In this document: in pieces, positions 24,565 through 36,565 of the stretch
Position numbering within the stretch: the first letter of the stretch is position 1
Layout of the letters: every line of letters begins with the position of its first letter
Source: Streptomyces sp. NBC_00178
GTDB lineage: Bacteria; Actinomycetota; Actinomycetes; Streptomycetales; Streptomycetaceae
NCBI RefSeq assembly: GCF_036206005.1
Contig: NZ_CP108143.1
Coordinates: 4,679,501-4,743,500, forward strand
Length of the DNA stretch: 64,000 nt
Direction of reading: 5' to 3'
Notes under the pieces: model-generated
Seen by the model: the letters and a program-made list of their open reading frames with translations, nothing else
Told to the model about the DNA's origin: nothing
Databases searched by the model: none
Made by a program: the position numbers and the translations under genes

Positions 24565-26766
24565 ATGGGGCGAGCGGACGCGCGTCGGGCTGCCAGGAGC
24601 GGCGGCATACGACGGCTCTTCACGTGGCGGAAGATGCTGGGCACGTTCTTCGGGCTGTGCCTGCTGGTGATGGGCGGCTTCGCGGCGCTCTACCTGTACG
24701 TGGACGTGCCTCCGGCCAACGCCGCGGCGCAGGAGCAGAGCAACATCTACAAGTACAGCGACGGCTCGATCCTGGCCCGCACCGGCTCCGGGGCCAACCG
24801 GGAGATCGTCGACCTCGCCGTCGTGCCCAAGAAGGTCCAGCACGCCTTCGTGGCCGCCGAGAACAAGTCCTTCTACCGGGACCGGGGGATCGACCTCAAG
24901 GGCACCACCCGCGGTGTGTTCAACACGCTCTCCGGCAAGGGCAAGCAGGGTGGTTCGACGATCACCCAGCAGTACGTGAAGAACTACTACCTCACGCAGG
25001 ACCAGACGGTCAGCCGCAAGCTCAAGGAACTGGTGATCTCCCTCAAGGTCGACCAGCGCATGAAGAAGGACGACATCCTCGCCGGTTACCTCAACACCGT
25101 GTTCTACGGGCGCGGGGCGAGCGGTATCCAGGCGGCGGCGCAGGCCTACTACGGGGTCGACGCCAAGGACCTCGACGTGTCCCAGGGCGCCTACCTCGCC
25201 GCGCTGCTCCAGGCCCCCAGCCAGTACGACTGGGCGCACGCGACCCCGACCGGCAAGCGGCTCGTCAAGGCGCGCTGGGCCTACACGCTGGACAACATGG
25301 TCGAGGAGGGCTGGCTCGACCGGGCCGAGCGGGCCAAGCTGACCTTCCCCGTCCCGGTGCCGCCCAAGGCCGCCCCCGGTCTGGAGGGGCAGACGGGCTA
25401 CCTCGTCGAGGCCGCCAACCAGGAGATGGAACGCCAGGGCATCACCGAGGAGATGCGCCGGGCCGGCGGCTGGACGATCACCCTCAACATCGACAAGAAG
25501 CGGCAGAAGCAGCTCGAGAAGTCCGTCGACCGGCAGCTGGAGGACCAGCTCGACCGGAAGAAGAACAAGATCGACGCGACCGTCCAGGCCGGCGCGACCT
25601 CCGTCGACCCGAAGACCGGCAAGGTCGTCGCGCTGTACGGCGGGGTCGGGGCCACCGAGCACTACATATCCAACGCCACCCGCAGGGACTACCAGCCCGC
25701 GTCGACGTTCAAGCCGCTCGTGCTGGCCTCCGCGCTGGAGAACGGGTCGAAGACCCGGGCCGGCGACCTGATCGGCCTCAACACGGTCTACGACGGCACC
25801 AGCAGGCGTCCGGTGGTCGGGAGCGACACCCCGTTCGCCCCGCAGAACGAGGACGACGTCAGCTACCGCAACCCGACCGTCCAGACGGCCATGGACAAGT
25901 CGATCAACTCCGTCTTCGCGCAGATGGTCGTCGACGTCACCCCGAAGGCGGTCAAGAAGACCGCGCTCGGCCTGGGCGTTCCGGACCTGAACTTCCCCGA
26001 GCGGCCCGCGATCACGCTGGGCACCATGAACGCCTCCACGTGGGACATGGCCGGGGTCTACGCCACCCTCGACAACCACGGCAAGAAGGTCACCCCGACC
26101 ATCGTCAAGTCCGCCGTGCACCGCGACCGCACCATGGAGCCCGTCGACGGCATCGGCGGCCAGGTCATCAGCCGGTCCTCCGCCGACACGGTGACGAAGG
26201 CGCTGACCGAGGTCGTCGACCTGGGCTCCGGTCACGAGGCCAACACCTCGGCCTACGACGCCGCCGGCAAGACGGGTACCTCGGAGAACAACAAGGCCGC
26301 CTGGTTCGCGGCCTACACGCCCCAGCTCTCCACCGTCGTCGCCCTGTACGGCGAGTCGACCAAGCAGGGCGGCGGCCAGGTCAGCCTCACCGGTACCGCC
26401 AACTCCGGCCGGGCCAACGGTGGCGGCTTCCCCGCCAAGATCTGGGCCGACTACACCCTCGGCGCGCTGGGCGGAGGCTCGGACGCCTCCTTCGACCTGG
26501 AGGGCGTGGAGCACGGCGAGACGGCCGTGACCGAGACCCCGTCGGCGTCCCCGACGCCGACGAAGAAGCCGTCGGCAACCCCCTCCGAGACGCCCGAGCC
26601 GCCCTCCCAGTCCCCGAGCGAGACCCCGGTCGAGCCGTCCCCGCCGACCGAGACGCCGAGCGGCACGCCCTCCGAGACGCCGAGCGAGACGCCCAGCGAG
26701 ACCCCGGACCCGGACGGCGGGTCCCAGCAGCCGCCCGGCCGGCCGGGCGGCCCGTTCGGGCAGTGA
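24565..26766 (+). CDS. Class A penicillin-binding protein (transglycosylase/transpeptidase)
   Basis: 733 aa. A short cytoplasmic basic leader and one membrane anchor (~26-48) are followed by a GT51 glycosyltransferase domain (about 70-250), with the catalytic Glu in VAAENKSFYRDRGI (E~98) and GGSTITQQYVKN. A penicillin-binding transpeptidase follows (about 330-610), with SxxK = STFK (S~379), SxN = SIN (~446) and KTGT (~568). The tail (~650-733) is a Pro/Ser/Thr/Glu-rich stretch with SETP repeats and is probably disordered. It polymerises and cross-links peptidoglycan outside the membrane. In GT motif 1 Asn replaces the usual Asp after the catalytic Glu (E-N-K-S-F). Confidence 0.95.
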   Translation: MGRADARRAARSGGIRRLFTWRKMLGTFFGLCLLVMGGFAALYLYVDVPPANAAAQEQSNIYKYSDGSILARTGSGANREIVDLAVVPKKVQHAFVAAENKSFYRDRGIDLKGTTRGVFNTLSGKGKQGGSTITQQYVKNYYLTQDQTVSRKLKELVISLKVDQRMKKDDILAGYLNTVFYGRGASGIQAAAQAYYGVDAKDLDVSQGAYLAALLQAPSQYDWAHATPTGKRLVKARWAYTLDNMVEEGWLDRAERAKLTFPVPVPPKAAPGLEGQTGYLVEAANQEMERQGITEEMRRAGGWTITLNIDKKRQKQLEKSVDRQLEDQLDRKKNKIDATVQAGATSVDPKTGKVVALYGGVGATEHYISNATRRDYQPASTFKPLVLASALENGSKTRAGDLIGLNTVYDGTSRRPVVGSDTPFAPQNEDDVSYRNPTVQTAMDKSINSVFAQMVVDVTPKAVKKTALGLGVPDLNFPERPAITLGTMNASTWDMAGVYATLDNHGKKVTPTIVKSAVHRDRTMEPVDGIGGQVISRSSADTVTKALTEVVDLGSGHEANTSAYDAAGKTGTSENNKAAWFAAYTPQLSTVVALYGESTKQGGGQVSLTGTANSGRANGGGFPAKIWADYTLGALGGGSDASFDLEGVEHGETAVTETPSASPTPTKKPSATPSETPEPPSQSPSETPVEPSPPTETPSGTPSETPSETPSETPDPDGGSQQPPGRPGGPFGQ

Positions 26767-26768
26767 CG

Positions 26769-26812
26769 ACGTGTGAGGGGCGGGTGCCGACCGGCACCCG
26801 CCCCTCACACGT
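26769..26812. terminator. Strong bidirectional terminator
   Basis: A 20-bp perfect stem, 26770-26789 with 26792-26811, with one more A-T pair at the base, two bp after the PBP stop. It also faces the end of the convergent SpoIIE gene. Confidence 0.92.
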
Positions 26813-26830
26813 GTCCGTCCCCCGGCACCC

Positions 26831-28762
26831 TCAGGGAGTGGCCATCTCGAACCACACGACCTTGCCCGTGGAGAGCCGGGTCGCCCCCCACCGCCTGGCC
26901 AGCCGGTTCACCAGGAAGAGCCCGCGCCCGCCCTCGTCGGTCTCCCGGGCGCGCCGCTGCCTGGGCAGCTGCGGGGCGTCGTCCCCGACCTCGCAGCGCA
27001 GGATGTCCGTACGCAGCAGCCGCAGCGTCACCGGACGTTCCGCGTACCGCACGGCGTTGGTGACCACCTCGCTGACCAGGAGCTCCACCTCGTCGGAGAT
27101 GTCGTCCAGGCCCCAGCGGCTCAGGGCCCTGCGCGCCAGCCTGCGGGCCCGGCCGGGCGCCGCGTCCTCCGGCTCCAGGAACCAGTAGGCGACGTCGCTC
27201 GGCGCGATCCCGTCGAACCGGGCGGCCAGCAGCGCGATGTCGTCGTCCCGGTCACCCGGACCGAGCATGTCCAGCACGTCGTCGCAGAGCGCCTCCAGCG
27301 GCGGCGAGTGGTCCGGACCGGTCAGCTGCGCGGTGGCCGCGAGCCGCTCCCGCAGTATCTCGATGCCCGTCCACACGTCCCGCATCCGGGACTCCACCAG
27401 ACCGTCCGTGTACAGGAGCAGCGTGGCGCCGGCCGGCGCGTCCAGCTCGACGGCCTCGAAGTCGACCCCGCCGACGCCGATGGGCGCCCCCGGGGGGACC
27501 CTCAGCACCTCGGCCCGGCCGCCCAGGTGGAGCAGCACGGGCGGCGGGTGGCCGGCGTTGGCGATGGTGATCCGGTGCGCGACGGGGTCGTAGACCGCGT
27601 ACATGCAGGTCGCCATGCGGTCGCTGCCGAGCCGCTGCGCCTGCTCGTCCAGGTGGTGCAGCACCTCCTGCGGCGGCAGGTCGAGACCGGCGAGGGTCTG
27701 CGCGGTGGTACGCAGCTGGCCCATGATCGCCGCGGACGTCATGGAGTGGCCCATCACGTCGCCGACGACCAGCGCGACCCTGCTGCCGGGCAGCGGGATC
27801 GCGTCGTACCAGTCGCCGCCCACCCGTGCCGTCTCGGCGGCCGGGAGGTAACGCGACGCCAGGCGCACGCCGGTGGGCTGGGGCAGGGAGTCCGGCAGCA
27901 TCGTGCGCTGGAGCTCGTCGGCGATATACGCCTCGCGGCCGTACAGCACGGCCTTGTCGATGCCCAGCGCGGTGTGCGTCGCCAGCTGGGCCGCGACCAG
28001 GAGGTCGTTGGCCTCGAACGGCGCGCGGTCCGTGCCGCGCAGGAACACGGCCGCGCCGATCACCCGGCGGCGGCCGCGCAGAGGGGCCAGGATCGCCCGG
28101 TGCCCGGTGGGCACCGCCCGCCCCGCGCCCAGCAGTTCGGGCAGGGCGACGCGGGCGGCCGCCGAGTCGCCGAAGACCGGCCGCACCCCGCGCAGCACCT
28201 CGGCGAGCGCGCCGCCCGCCTGGATCTCGCAGAGGTCGGCCGCCGGCATCAGCCCGGCCTGCGGGTCGGTCACCGGCAGCCGCAGCCGCTCGCCCTCCGG
28301 TCCGCTCTCGCTCTCCTCGTCGGCGTTCCGCAGCCGGTCGGTGCGCCGCAGCCGCAGCACGAACGGCGTGACGGGCCGCTCGTCGCCCACCGGGAGCGGA
28401 TCGCGAAGGTAGACGAGTATGGCGTCGGAGAACGTGGGCACACTCGCCCTGCAGAGTCCGAGCACGATCTCGTCGAGGTCTATGCCCCGGGCGATCCGCC
28501 GGGTCGCGGCACCGACGAAGCGCAGCCGGTCACCCTCGCGGCGGGCGGCGGCCTGGGCGTCGGCGGCCGACGCCGCGGACTCCGCGGTCGCGGGCCCCGG
28601 CACGGCGCTCTGGGCCGCCGCTCCGGGGACCGGGGAAGGGCCGGGGATCGCGGCGGTGGCGGCGACGGCCGGCGGGCCCTCCTGCTGCCGGGGCCGGGCG
28701 CGCTCCTGCGGCCGGGCAGCGAGCGGCTGCCGGCCTTCGTGGGAGGTGGGATGCTCCGTCAC
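26831..28762 (-). CDS. SpoIIE-type PP2C phosphatase with GAF and RsbW-like kinase domains
   Basis: 643 aa from GTG 28762. An Ala/Pro-rich disordered N-terminus (~1-75) is followed by a GAF-like sensor (about 85-290), then the PPM/SpoIIE phosphatase with VGGDWYDA (~313), VVGDVMGHS, LLYTDGLVES and DRDDDIALLAAR. A C-terminal HATPase domain follows (about 530-643), with ELLVSEVVTNAVRYA (N-box) and TDEGGRGLFLVN (G-box). Fusion of a phosphatase and an anti-sigma-like kinase in one chain is a frequent Streptomyces design for partner switching of an unlinked anti-anti-sigma factor. It has no transmembrane segment, so it is cytosolic. The target cannot be read from the context. Confidence 0.94.
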   Translation of the reverse strand: MTEHPTSHEGRQPLAARPQERARPRQQEGPPAVAATAAIPGPSPVPGAAAQSAVPGPATAESAASAADAQAAARREGDRLRFVGAATRRIARGIDLDEIVLGLCRASVPTFSDAILVYLRDPLPVGDERPVTPFVLRLRRTDRLRNADEESESGPEGERLRLPVTDPQAGLMPAADLCEIQAGGALAEVLRGVRPVFGDSAAARVALPELLGAGRAVPTGHRAILAPLRGRRRVIGAAVFLRGTDRAPFEANDLLVAAQLATHTALGIDKAVLYGREAYIADELQRTMLPDSLPQPTGVRLASRYLPAAETARVGGDWYDAIPLPGSRVALVVGDVMGHSMTSAAIMGQLRTTAQTLAGLDLPPQEVLHHLDEQAQRLGSDRMATCMYAVYDPVAHRITIANAGHPPPVLLHLGGRAEVLRVPPGAPIGVGGVDFEAVELDAPAGATLLLYTDGLVESRMRDVWTGIEILRERLAATAQLTGPDHSPPLEALCDDVLDMLGPGDRDDDIALLAARFDGIAPSDVAYWFLEPEDAAPGRARRLARRALSRWGLDDISDEVELLVSEVVTNAVRYAERPVTLRLLRTDILRCEVGDDAPQLPRQRRARETDEGGRGLFLVNRLARRWGATRLSTGKVVWFEMATP

Positions 28763-29151
28763 GCGTGGGATTCCGTCCGTCCGGGCCGGTTGTACGAGGC
28801 GATCGCACTCGCCTCAGGAGTGTGCGCCACTGTGCCCCGGCAAGAGCGGTGAGAACAACGGCTGTCACCGGATGCCCCCGGAAAGGGGGCCGAAACCGTA
28901 CGGCCGGCCGGGGGGCCGACGCGCGGTCTTCCGATGGCGGGGCAGCGGACAGCGAACACGTCTCCACCCCTCGTAGTGGTTCGTGCCACCGCGCGGCAGC
29001 CCGGGTACGCGGCCCGGTGCTGCTCGTGCGGCAAGTGCGGTGACTGGTGGTCAGGTGCGTGGCCGATTACGCCGGTTGTGACGCGCCGGGCCGATGGAAC
29101 GGTTCACGGAAGGCGATCCTACGTTTGCCCCCCTGGGGTGAATCAAGGGTC
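28763..29151. other. Intergenic region upstream of the SpoIIE gene (389 bp)
   Basis: It lies between two minus-strand genes. A small hairpin, GCCCCC-GGAAA-GGGGGC at 28874-28890, may end the DUF402 transcript. The rest should hold the SpoIIE promoter. No convincing open frame or consensus promoter is visible. Confidence 0.35.
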
Positions 29152-29874
29152 TCACGACGTGCTGGGCGCGGGGGTGCGGTCCCAGTCATCGGGCAGCGGC
29201 GGGACCTTCCAGCGCGGGTCGGGCCGCCAGTGCTCCCAGCCGTCGCTGAACGGCGCGCCCCAGTGCTGGATCACCTCGACGGCCGCGAGACCGGCCTCGC
29301 GCACCCGCCGGGCCGTGGGCGCGTCCATCAGGCCGACCCGCTGGGCCTGGGCGAACTCGTCCTCGTCGAGCCACTCCCAACTGTGGTCGGGCCGCACCGA
29401 GATGTCGAGGAAATGGTCCTGCGAGTCGACTCCCCCGGACCAGCGTGACCGGGGCTCCTCCAGGTTGACGTACCAGTTGCGGAACAGCCAGCCGCGGTCC
29501 CAGAACAGCCAGACGGACCAGGGGTCACCCGGCCGGGCGAGCTTGAGCACGCCGGAGCCGAACCACCGGGAGCGCACGGTCGTGCGCGGGCGCGTGTAGC
29601 GCGTGGCGAGCGGCTCGGCGTGCACCTGGGTGCCGTCGGCGAGCACCGGTCTCACGCATTCGGTGCCGGACGCCATCCACACGGCGAGCAGCTCGTCCGT
29701 GTCCTGCACGACGGTCACCGGCCGGCAGATGTGCACGCCGCCGGCGCCTCCGCCCCCGCCCGGGTGCCCGTTGTCCCGGTAGCGCCAGAGGATCCGGTCC
29801 CCCGGAGCCCAGCGTCCGCCGTCCCCCGCACCTGCCCCGGTGCCTGCTCCCGTACCCGCTTCCGTCGTCGTCAT
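29152..29874 (-). CDS. DUF402-domain protein
   Basis: 240 aa. After a Gly/Thr/Ala-rich N-terminus (~1-20), the DUF402/FAU-1-like β-barrel domain covers about 22-205, with W-x-P-G-D-R-I-L-W-R-Y, FWDRGWLFRNWYVNLEEP (the hallmark W-Y-x-N-x-x-x-P), DHFLDISVRPD and WEWLDEDEF. The strictly conserved acidic residues of this family coordinate a metal, and related domains hydrolyse nucleoside di/triphosphates or accompany RNase E/G. The specific substrate here is unknown. It is monocistronic and lies downstream of fumC on the opposite side of an 77-bp gap. Confidence 0.85.
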   Translation of the reverse strand: MTTTEAGTGAGTGAGAGDGGRWAPGDRILWRYRDNGHPGGGGGAGGVHICRPVTVVQDTDELLAVWMASGTECVRPVLADGTQVHAEPLATRYTRPRTTVRSRWFGSGVLKLARPGDPWSVWLFWDRGWLFRNWYVNLEEPRSRWSGGVDSQDHFLDISVRPDHSWEWLDEDEFAQAQRVGLMDAPTARRVREAGLAAVEVIQHWGAPFSDGWEHWRPDPRWKVPPLPDDWDRTPAPSTS

Positions 29875-29951
29875 GAAGAGATCTTAGGGACGCGCCGACC
29901 CGGCCGCCGCGTTACGCGTCAGGCCGGGTCGTACGCGACACACCGGACAGG

Positions 29952-31355
<1,404 letters not shown>

Positions 31356-31451
31356 GGTGTTCAAACCTCCTGCTGGAAACCAGCACGTGGGCCGCCGCAC
31401 GTATTCCCCGCCCGGCGAGGGCCCGGCAGGGCGGAGGGTTCGCCGCGGGCC

Positions 31452-31489
31452 CGCAGGGGGCGTCCGGCCGGAGCCGGGCGCCCCCTGCG
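31452..31489 (-). terminator. Terminator after the class I fumarase gene
   Basis: CGCAGGGGGCG (31452-31462) pairs perfectly with CGCCCCCTGCG (31479-31489), loop 16 nt, 16 bp beyond the class I fumarase stop and upstream of fumC. Confidence 0.75.
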
Positions 31490-31504
31490 CGAGGGCCGGG
31501 AGGG

Positions 31505-33172
<1,668 letters not shown>

Positions 33173-33259
33173 TACGGCCATTCCTCACTCGGTGACAGCG
33201 GCTGACCTCCCTCGGGCAGCGCATCCATCAGGGTAGAGCGCCGGAACGGAACGGGCCCT

Positions 33260-33279
33260 GTGAGGTAAGGCTCACCGGG
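33260..33279. promoter_or_regulatory. Partial iron-box-like (DmdR/IdeR) sequence
   Basis: TGAGGTAAGGCTCACC at 33261-33276 matches 13 of 19 positions of the IdeR/DmdR consensus TTAGGTTAGGCTAACCTAA, with the left half and core well kept. It lies about 90 bp upstream of the iron-sulfur fumarase start and about 120 bp upstream of the divergent DUF1707 gene. Binding is inference. Confidence 0.35.
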
Positions 33280-33395
33280 ACCGCCCGGCCGGAGCGGGCC
33301 CGGCCCGCTCCGGGCCGGCGCCTTTCCGGCCCGGATTCGCGGCAGGGCCGGAGAGGCACTGGTCGCGATCTATCGCGTTTCGGTACGCTTGGCCG

Positions 33396-34067
33396 GTGGA
33401 CCTCGAAAAGCAGCCCCAGCAGCCCGTCGCTCCGGCCGGTCCCGCGCCCGCCGGAATCCGCGCGTCCGACGCGGACCGCGACCGGATCGCGGACATCCTG
33501 CGGGAGGCCATGGCCGAGGGCAGGCTGACCGCCGAGGAGCACGCCGAGCGGGTCGACCTCGTCTACCGGGCCAAGACCGTCGGCGAACTGGAGCCCCTGG
33601 TGCGGGATCTGCCCGCGCAGTCCGGGACGAGCCGCCTCGACACCTCGCCGTACGGCTACGGCCCCGAGGCGGCGGCCGGGGCCGCGGAGAACCTGGTGGC
33701 GGTGTTCAGCAGCTCCACCCGCAGGGGCCGTTGGCGCGTGGGCGGCCGCACGAACGCCTTCTCCCTCTTCGGAAGCGTCGAAATAGACCTCACCGAGGCG
33801 CTTTTCGGCCAGCGTCTGACCGTCATCAACGCGACGTCCATCTTCGGGAGTGTCGAGATCAAGGTGCCGGAGAACATCTCCCTGCGCGGCAGCGGCACGG
33901 GCGTCTTCGGCAGTTTCGAGGTCGACACCCTGGAATCCGCCGACCCCGAAGCACCCGTCGTCGTGGTGAACGGCTATTCCGTGTTCGGGAGCGTCGAGGC
34001 GAAGCCCAAGCGCGGCAAGCTCATCACCAACCTCCAGCGGCAGCTGCGCAAACACCTGGGTCACTGA
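33396..34067 (+). CDS. DUF1707 protein with LiaF-like C-terminal domain
   Basis: 223 aa from GTG 33396. Residues ~22-75 are a DUF1707 helix bundle (RASDADRDRIADILREAMAEGRLTAEEHAERV, with the conserved E-H-x-E-R). A linker follows, then ~125-215 form a β-repeat domain with FSLFGSVEIDL, SIFGSVEIKVP, GVFGSFEVDT and YSVFGSVEAK. This F-G-S-x-E repeat typifies the LiaF/DUF2154 'cell-wall-active antibiotics response' fold, a right-handed β-helix-like stack. It has no membrane helix, so it is probably a soluble sensor or scaffold of envelope stress. It is followed by a WhiB-type regulator on the same strand. Confidence 0.88.
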   Translation: MDLEKQPQQPVAPAGPAPAGIRASDADRDRIADILREAMAEGRLTAEEHAERVDLVYRAKTVGELEPLVRDLPAQSGTSRLDTSPYGYGPEAAAGAAENLVAVFSSSTRRGRWRVGGRTNAFSLFGSVEIDLTEALFGQRLTVINATSIFGSVEIKVPENISLRGSGTGVFGSFEVDTLESADPEAPVVVVNGYSVFGSVEAKPKRGKLITNLQRQLRKHLGH

Positions 34068-34229
34068 CGCCGGGCGGGCGGTCCGGCGCGAATTCCGGCC
34101 ATGCCGTGACGAGGTGTTCCGGTGGCGGGCCAAGTGGGAACCACTCAGTGCATAGGGGTGCGTACAGCGGGTAGGGAGTGCTGCATCGCCTCTCGCTCAC
34201 GAAGCCCAAGCCGTCGTCAGGAGTGGACC

Positions 34230-34601
34230 GTGCTGCATTTGCCGCATCAGCCCCTGCAGGTCGCCGCCGTGCCCGCCCGGCGCACCCCCGCGCGGGAGGA
34301 CGAGGCGGGGCCCTGGCACTCGGAGGCGGTGTGCCGCCGGGACGAGGCCGGGCTGTTCTTCGCCCCGTCGAAGGAGCCGACAGCCGCCCGGCTCTCCCGC
34401 GAGGAAGCGGCGAAGCAGGTCTGCGCGAGATGCCCGGTCATGGTGGAGTGCCGGGAACACGCACTCGTCCAGCCCGAGCCCTACGGGGTGTGGGGCGGCC
34501 TCACCGCCGCCGAGCGCCGTGTGGCACTGGCCCGGCGCCGCAGACGGGACATCGAGCTCAAGGCCGCCGCCCCGGGCGAGCGCATAGCCGCCGCGGGCTG
34601 A
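34230..34601 (+). CDS. WhiB-family iron-sulfur transcription factor
   Basis: 123 aa from GTG 34230, with AGGAG at 34219-34223. The four cluster Cys (35, 65, 68, 74; C-x29-C-x2-C-x5-C) and the turn motif GVWGGLTAAER are intact, followed by a basic C-terminal tail (RRRRRDIELK) for DNA contact. Wbl proteins bind a [4Fe-4S] cluster and usually act with a σ70-family factor. By position beside glpX it may match the S. coelicolor wblI gene, which I recall but cannot verify here. The 160-bp upstream region holds its own promoter, since the preceding gene is probably transcribed separately. Confidence 0.95.
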   Translation: MLHLPHQPLQVAAVPARRTPAREDEAGPWHSEAVCRRDEAGLFFAPSKEPTAARLSREEAAKQVCARCPVMVECREHALVQPEPYGVWGGLTAAERRVALARRRRRDIELKAAAPGERIAAAG

Positions 34602-34620
34602 GGCCCGCGTGCACGGACGG

Positions 34621-34645
34621 GGGGAACCGGCCCTGACCGGTCCCC
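34621..34645. terminator. Short hairpin between convergent whiB-like gene and glpX
   Basis: GGGGAACCGG (34621-34630) pairs with CCGGTCCCC (34637-34645) with one bulged A and a 6-nt loop. Moderate stability; it may serve both genes. Confidence 0.5.
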
Positions 34646-34664
34646 ACCATCCGCACGGCAGGGC

Positions 34665-35696
34665 CTACTTGGCGCGGTCGAAGTCGATCGCGCTGTAGGC
34701 GCGCAGCTTCGACAGCCGGTGCGTCGAGTCGATCCGGCGGATCGTGCCGGACTTGGAGCGCATCACGAGGGAGTCGGTGGTGGCCGTCTCCGCGCGGTAC
34801 CGCACACCGCGCAGCAGTTCACCGTCGGTGATCCCGGTGGCGACGAAGAAGACGTTGTCGCCGCTGACGAGGTCGTCCGTCGACAGCACCCGGTCGAGGT
34901 CGTGTCCCGCGTCGAGCGCCCGCTGCCGCTCCGCCTCGTCCTTGGGCCAGAGCTTGCCCTGGATGACACCGCCCAGGCACTTTATGGCGCACGCCGAGAT
35001 GATGCCCTCGGGGGTTCCGCCGATCCCCATGAGGAGGTCGACGCCGGTGCCCTCGCGGGCGGCCATGATCGACCCGGCGACGTCGCCGTCGGAGATGAAC
35101 TTGATCCGCGCACCCGTCTCCCGGATCTCCCGCACGATCGTGTCGTGCCGGGGGCGGTCCAGGATGATGACCGTGACGTCCTCGGGGGTCGAGTTCTTGG
35201 CCTTCGCGACGCGCCGGATGTTCACGGACACGGGCGCGTTGATGTCGACGAAGTCGGCCGCCTCGGGGCCGGTGACCAGCTTGTCCATGTAGAACACGGC
35301 GGACGGGTCGAACATCGCGCCCCGGTCGGCCGCCGCCAGCACCGCGATGGCGTTGGGCATGCCCTTGGCGTTGAGCGTGGTGCCGTCGATCGGGTCGACG
35401 GCGATGTCGACCTCGGCCCCGGTGCCGTCGCCGACACGCTCGCCGTTGAACAGCATGGGCGCTTCGTCCTTCTCGCCCTCGCCGATGACGACGATGCCGT
35501 TCATCGACACCGTGGAGACGAGCGTGCGCATGGCTTTCACCGCGGCACCGTCGGCGCCGATCTTGTCGCCGCGGCCGACCCAGCGCCCGGCGGCCATGGC
35601 GGCGGCCTCGGTGACCCGGACCAGCTCCAGGGCCAGGTTGCGGTCGGGGGCCTCCGGAGAGACCTCGAGCTGGGACGGCAGATGATGCTCGGACAT
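34665..35696 (-). CDS. glpX: Class II fructose-1,6-bisphosphatase
   Basis: 343 aa. A gluconeogenic phosphatase of the GlpX type, the only FBPase class in most actinobacteria. Metal/phosphate motifs: GEGEKDEAPMLFNGE (~71-85), the DPIDGTT signature (~101-107), and later FISDGDVAGS and GIGGTPEGII. The family is Li+-sensitive and needs Mn2+/Mg2+. The catalytic acidic residues are in place and the length is standard. It is a single gene, divergent from the DUF4245 gene, and its promoter lies in the AT-richer 35740-35770 region (CTATCGGTAGGTCGATAAAATG). Confidence 0.97.
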   Translation of the reverse strand: MSEHHLPSQLEVSPEAPDRNLALELVRVTEAAAMAAGRWVGRGDKIGADGAAVKAMRTLVSTVSMNGIVVIGEGEKDEAPMLFNGERVGDGTGAEVDIAVDPIDGTTLNAKGMPNAIAVLAAADRGAMFDPSAVFYMDKLVTGPEAADFVDINAPVSVNIRRVAKAKNSTPEDVTVIILDRPRHDTIVREIRETGARIKFISDGDVAGSIMAAREGTGVDLLMGIGGTPEGIISACAIKCLGGVIQGKLWPKDEAERQRALDAGHDLDRVLSTDDLVSGDNVFFVATGITDGELLRGVRYRAETATTDSLVMRSKSGTIRRIDSTHRLSKLRAYSAIDFDRAK

Positions 35697-35863
35697 CGGA
35701 GCGCACCTTTCTGTACGACGACGACCGGAAAAGAGGGTGCTGTGACTCTATCGGTAGGTCGATAAAATGAGCAGGGCGGGTCACGAATGAGCGGCTGCCC
35801 CTGGCCGGGCGGGGGGACGCCCCCTCGCGGGCCGTCCGGAGGCGGCATGCCACCATTGAGTCC

Positions 35864-36406
35864 GTGGCAAGCAAGCGAGGCAAGCAGACCGTCCGGGACA
35901 TGTTCCTGTCGATGCTCGTGATCACCGCAGTGGCGGGGGTCGTCTACATCTTCATTCCGCACGACGACAAGGCCGACCCGGTCAAGGCGGTCGACTACCG
36001 CGTCGAGCTGGCGACGGCCCGGCGCGCCGCGCCGTACCCCGTGGTCGCGCCCGACGGACTGGCCAAGGGCTGGAAGCCGACCTCGGTGTCCTACCAGGGA
36101 CAGGACGGCTCCGGCTGGCACCTCGGCTTCCTCGACCCGGACAGGAAGTACGTCGCGGTCGAGCAGTCCACGAGCCCGGCCCGCAAGTACGTCCCCGAGG
36201 TCAGCCGGGACGCCCGCGACACCGGGCGCACGCGCGAGGTCGCGGGCAAGGCGTGGCAGGTCTGGGAGGGCTCCAAGTACGACGCCCTCGTGCTGCACGC
36301 CGACGGCGTCACCACCGTGGTCACCGGCTCGGCCCCGGCGGACCGCCTCGCCGAGATGGCCACCGCGCTGACGGCCGAGCCGTCCGCCGCCACCCAGGCC
36401 CCCTGA
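35864..36406 (+). CDS. DUF4245-domain membrane-anchored protein
   Basis: 180 aa from GTG 35864. A short basic N-terminus and a single membrane helix (~14-33) are followed by an extracytoplasmic domain (~45-170) with PVVAPDGLAKGWKPTSVSY, W-H-L-G-F-L and GKAWQVWEGSKYDALVL, as in DUF4245. The family is actinobacterial and usually sits next to the exonuclease VII/GlpX genes, as here, but its role is unknown. It converges on xseB across a strong hairpin. Confidence 0.88.
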   Translation: MASKRGKQTVRDMFLSMLVITAVAGVVYIFIPHDDKADPVKAVDYRVELATARRAAPYPVVAPDGLAKGWKPTSVSYQGQDGSGWHLGFLDPDRKYVAVEQSTSPARKYVPEVSRDARDTGRTREVAGKAWQVWEGSKYDALVLHADGVTTVVTGSAPADRLAEMATALTAEPSAATQAP

Positions 36407-36430
36407 CGGCGCCGCACGAGACCGCACGCA

Positions 36431-36463
36431 GAATCCCCGTGGCGCCCGGCGCCACGGGGATTC
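36431..36463. terminator. Strong bidirectional terminator
   Basis: GAATCCCCGTGGCGC (36431-36445) pairs perfectly with GCGCCACGGGGATTC (36449-36463) around a 3-nt loop, between convergent DUF4245 and xseB genes. Confidence 0.9.
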
Positions 36464-36565
36464 CTGTCGTCCGGCACGATCGGGCCCCGCACGATCGACC
36501 GCACACCGGTGGCGGACCGGCGCGGAGAAGAAGGGACCTCCCGGGGGCCCGGGCCCGCGCCTCGC

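Noticed and set aside
24508..26808. 766-codon minus-strand frame opposite the PBP
   Set aside because: Composition is Gly/Arg/Val-rich without domain signals, and the plus strand encodes a complete PBP.
33396..34067. Idea that the DUF1707/LiaF-like protein is a transmembrane LiaF
   Set aside because: No hydrophobic helix is present; only the C-terminal β-repeat part resembles LiaF.
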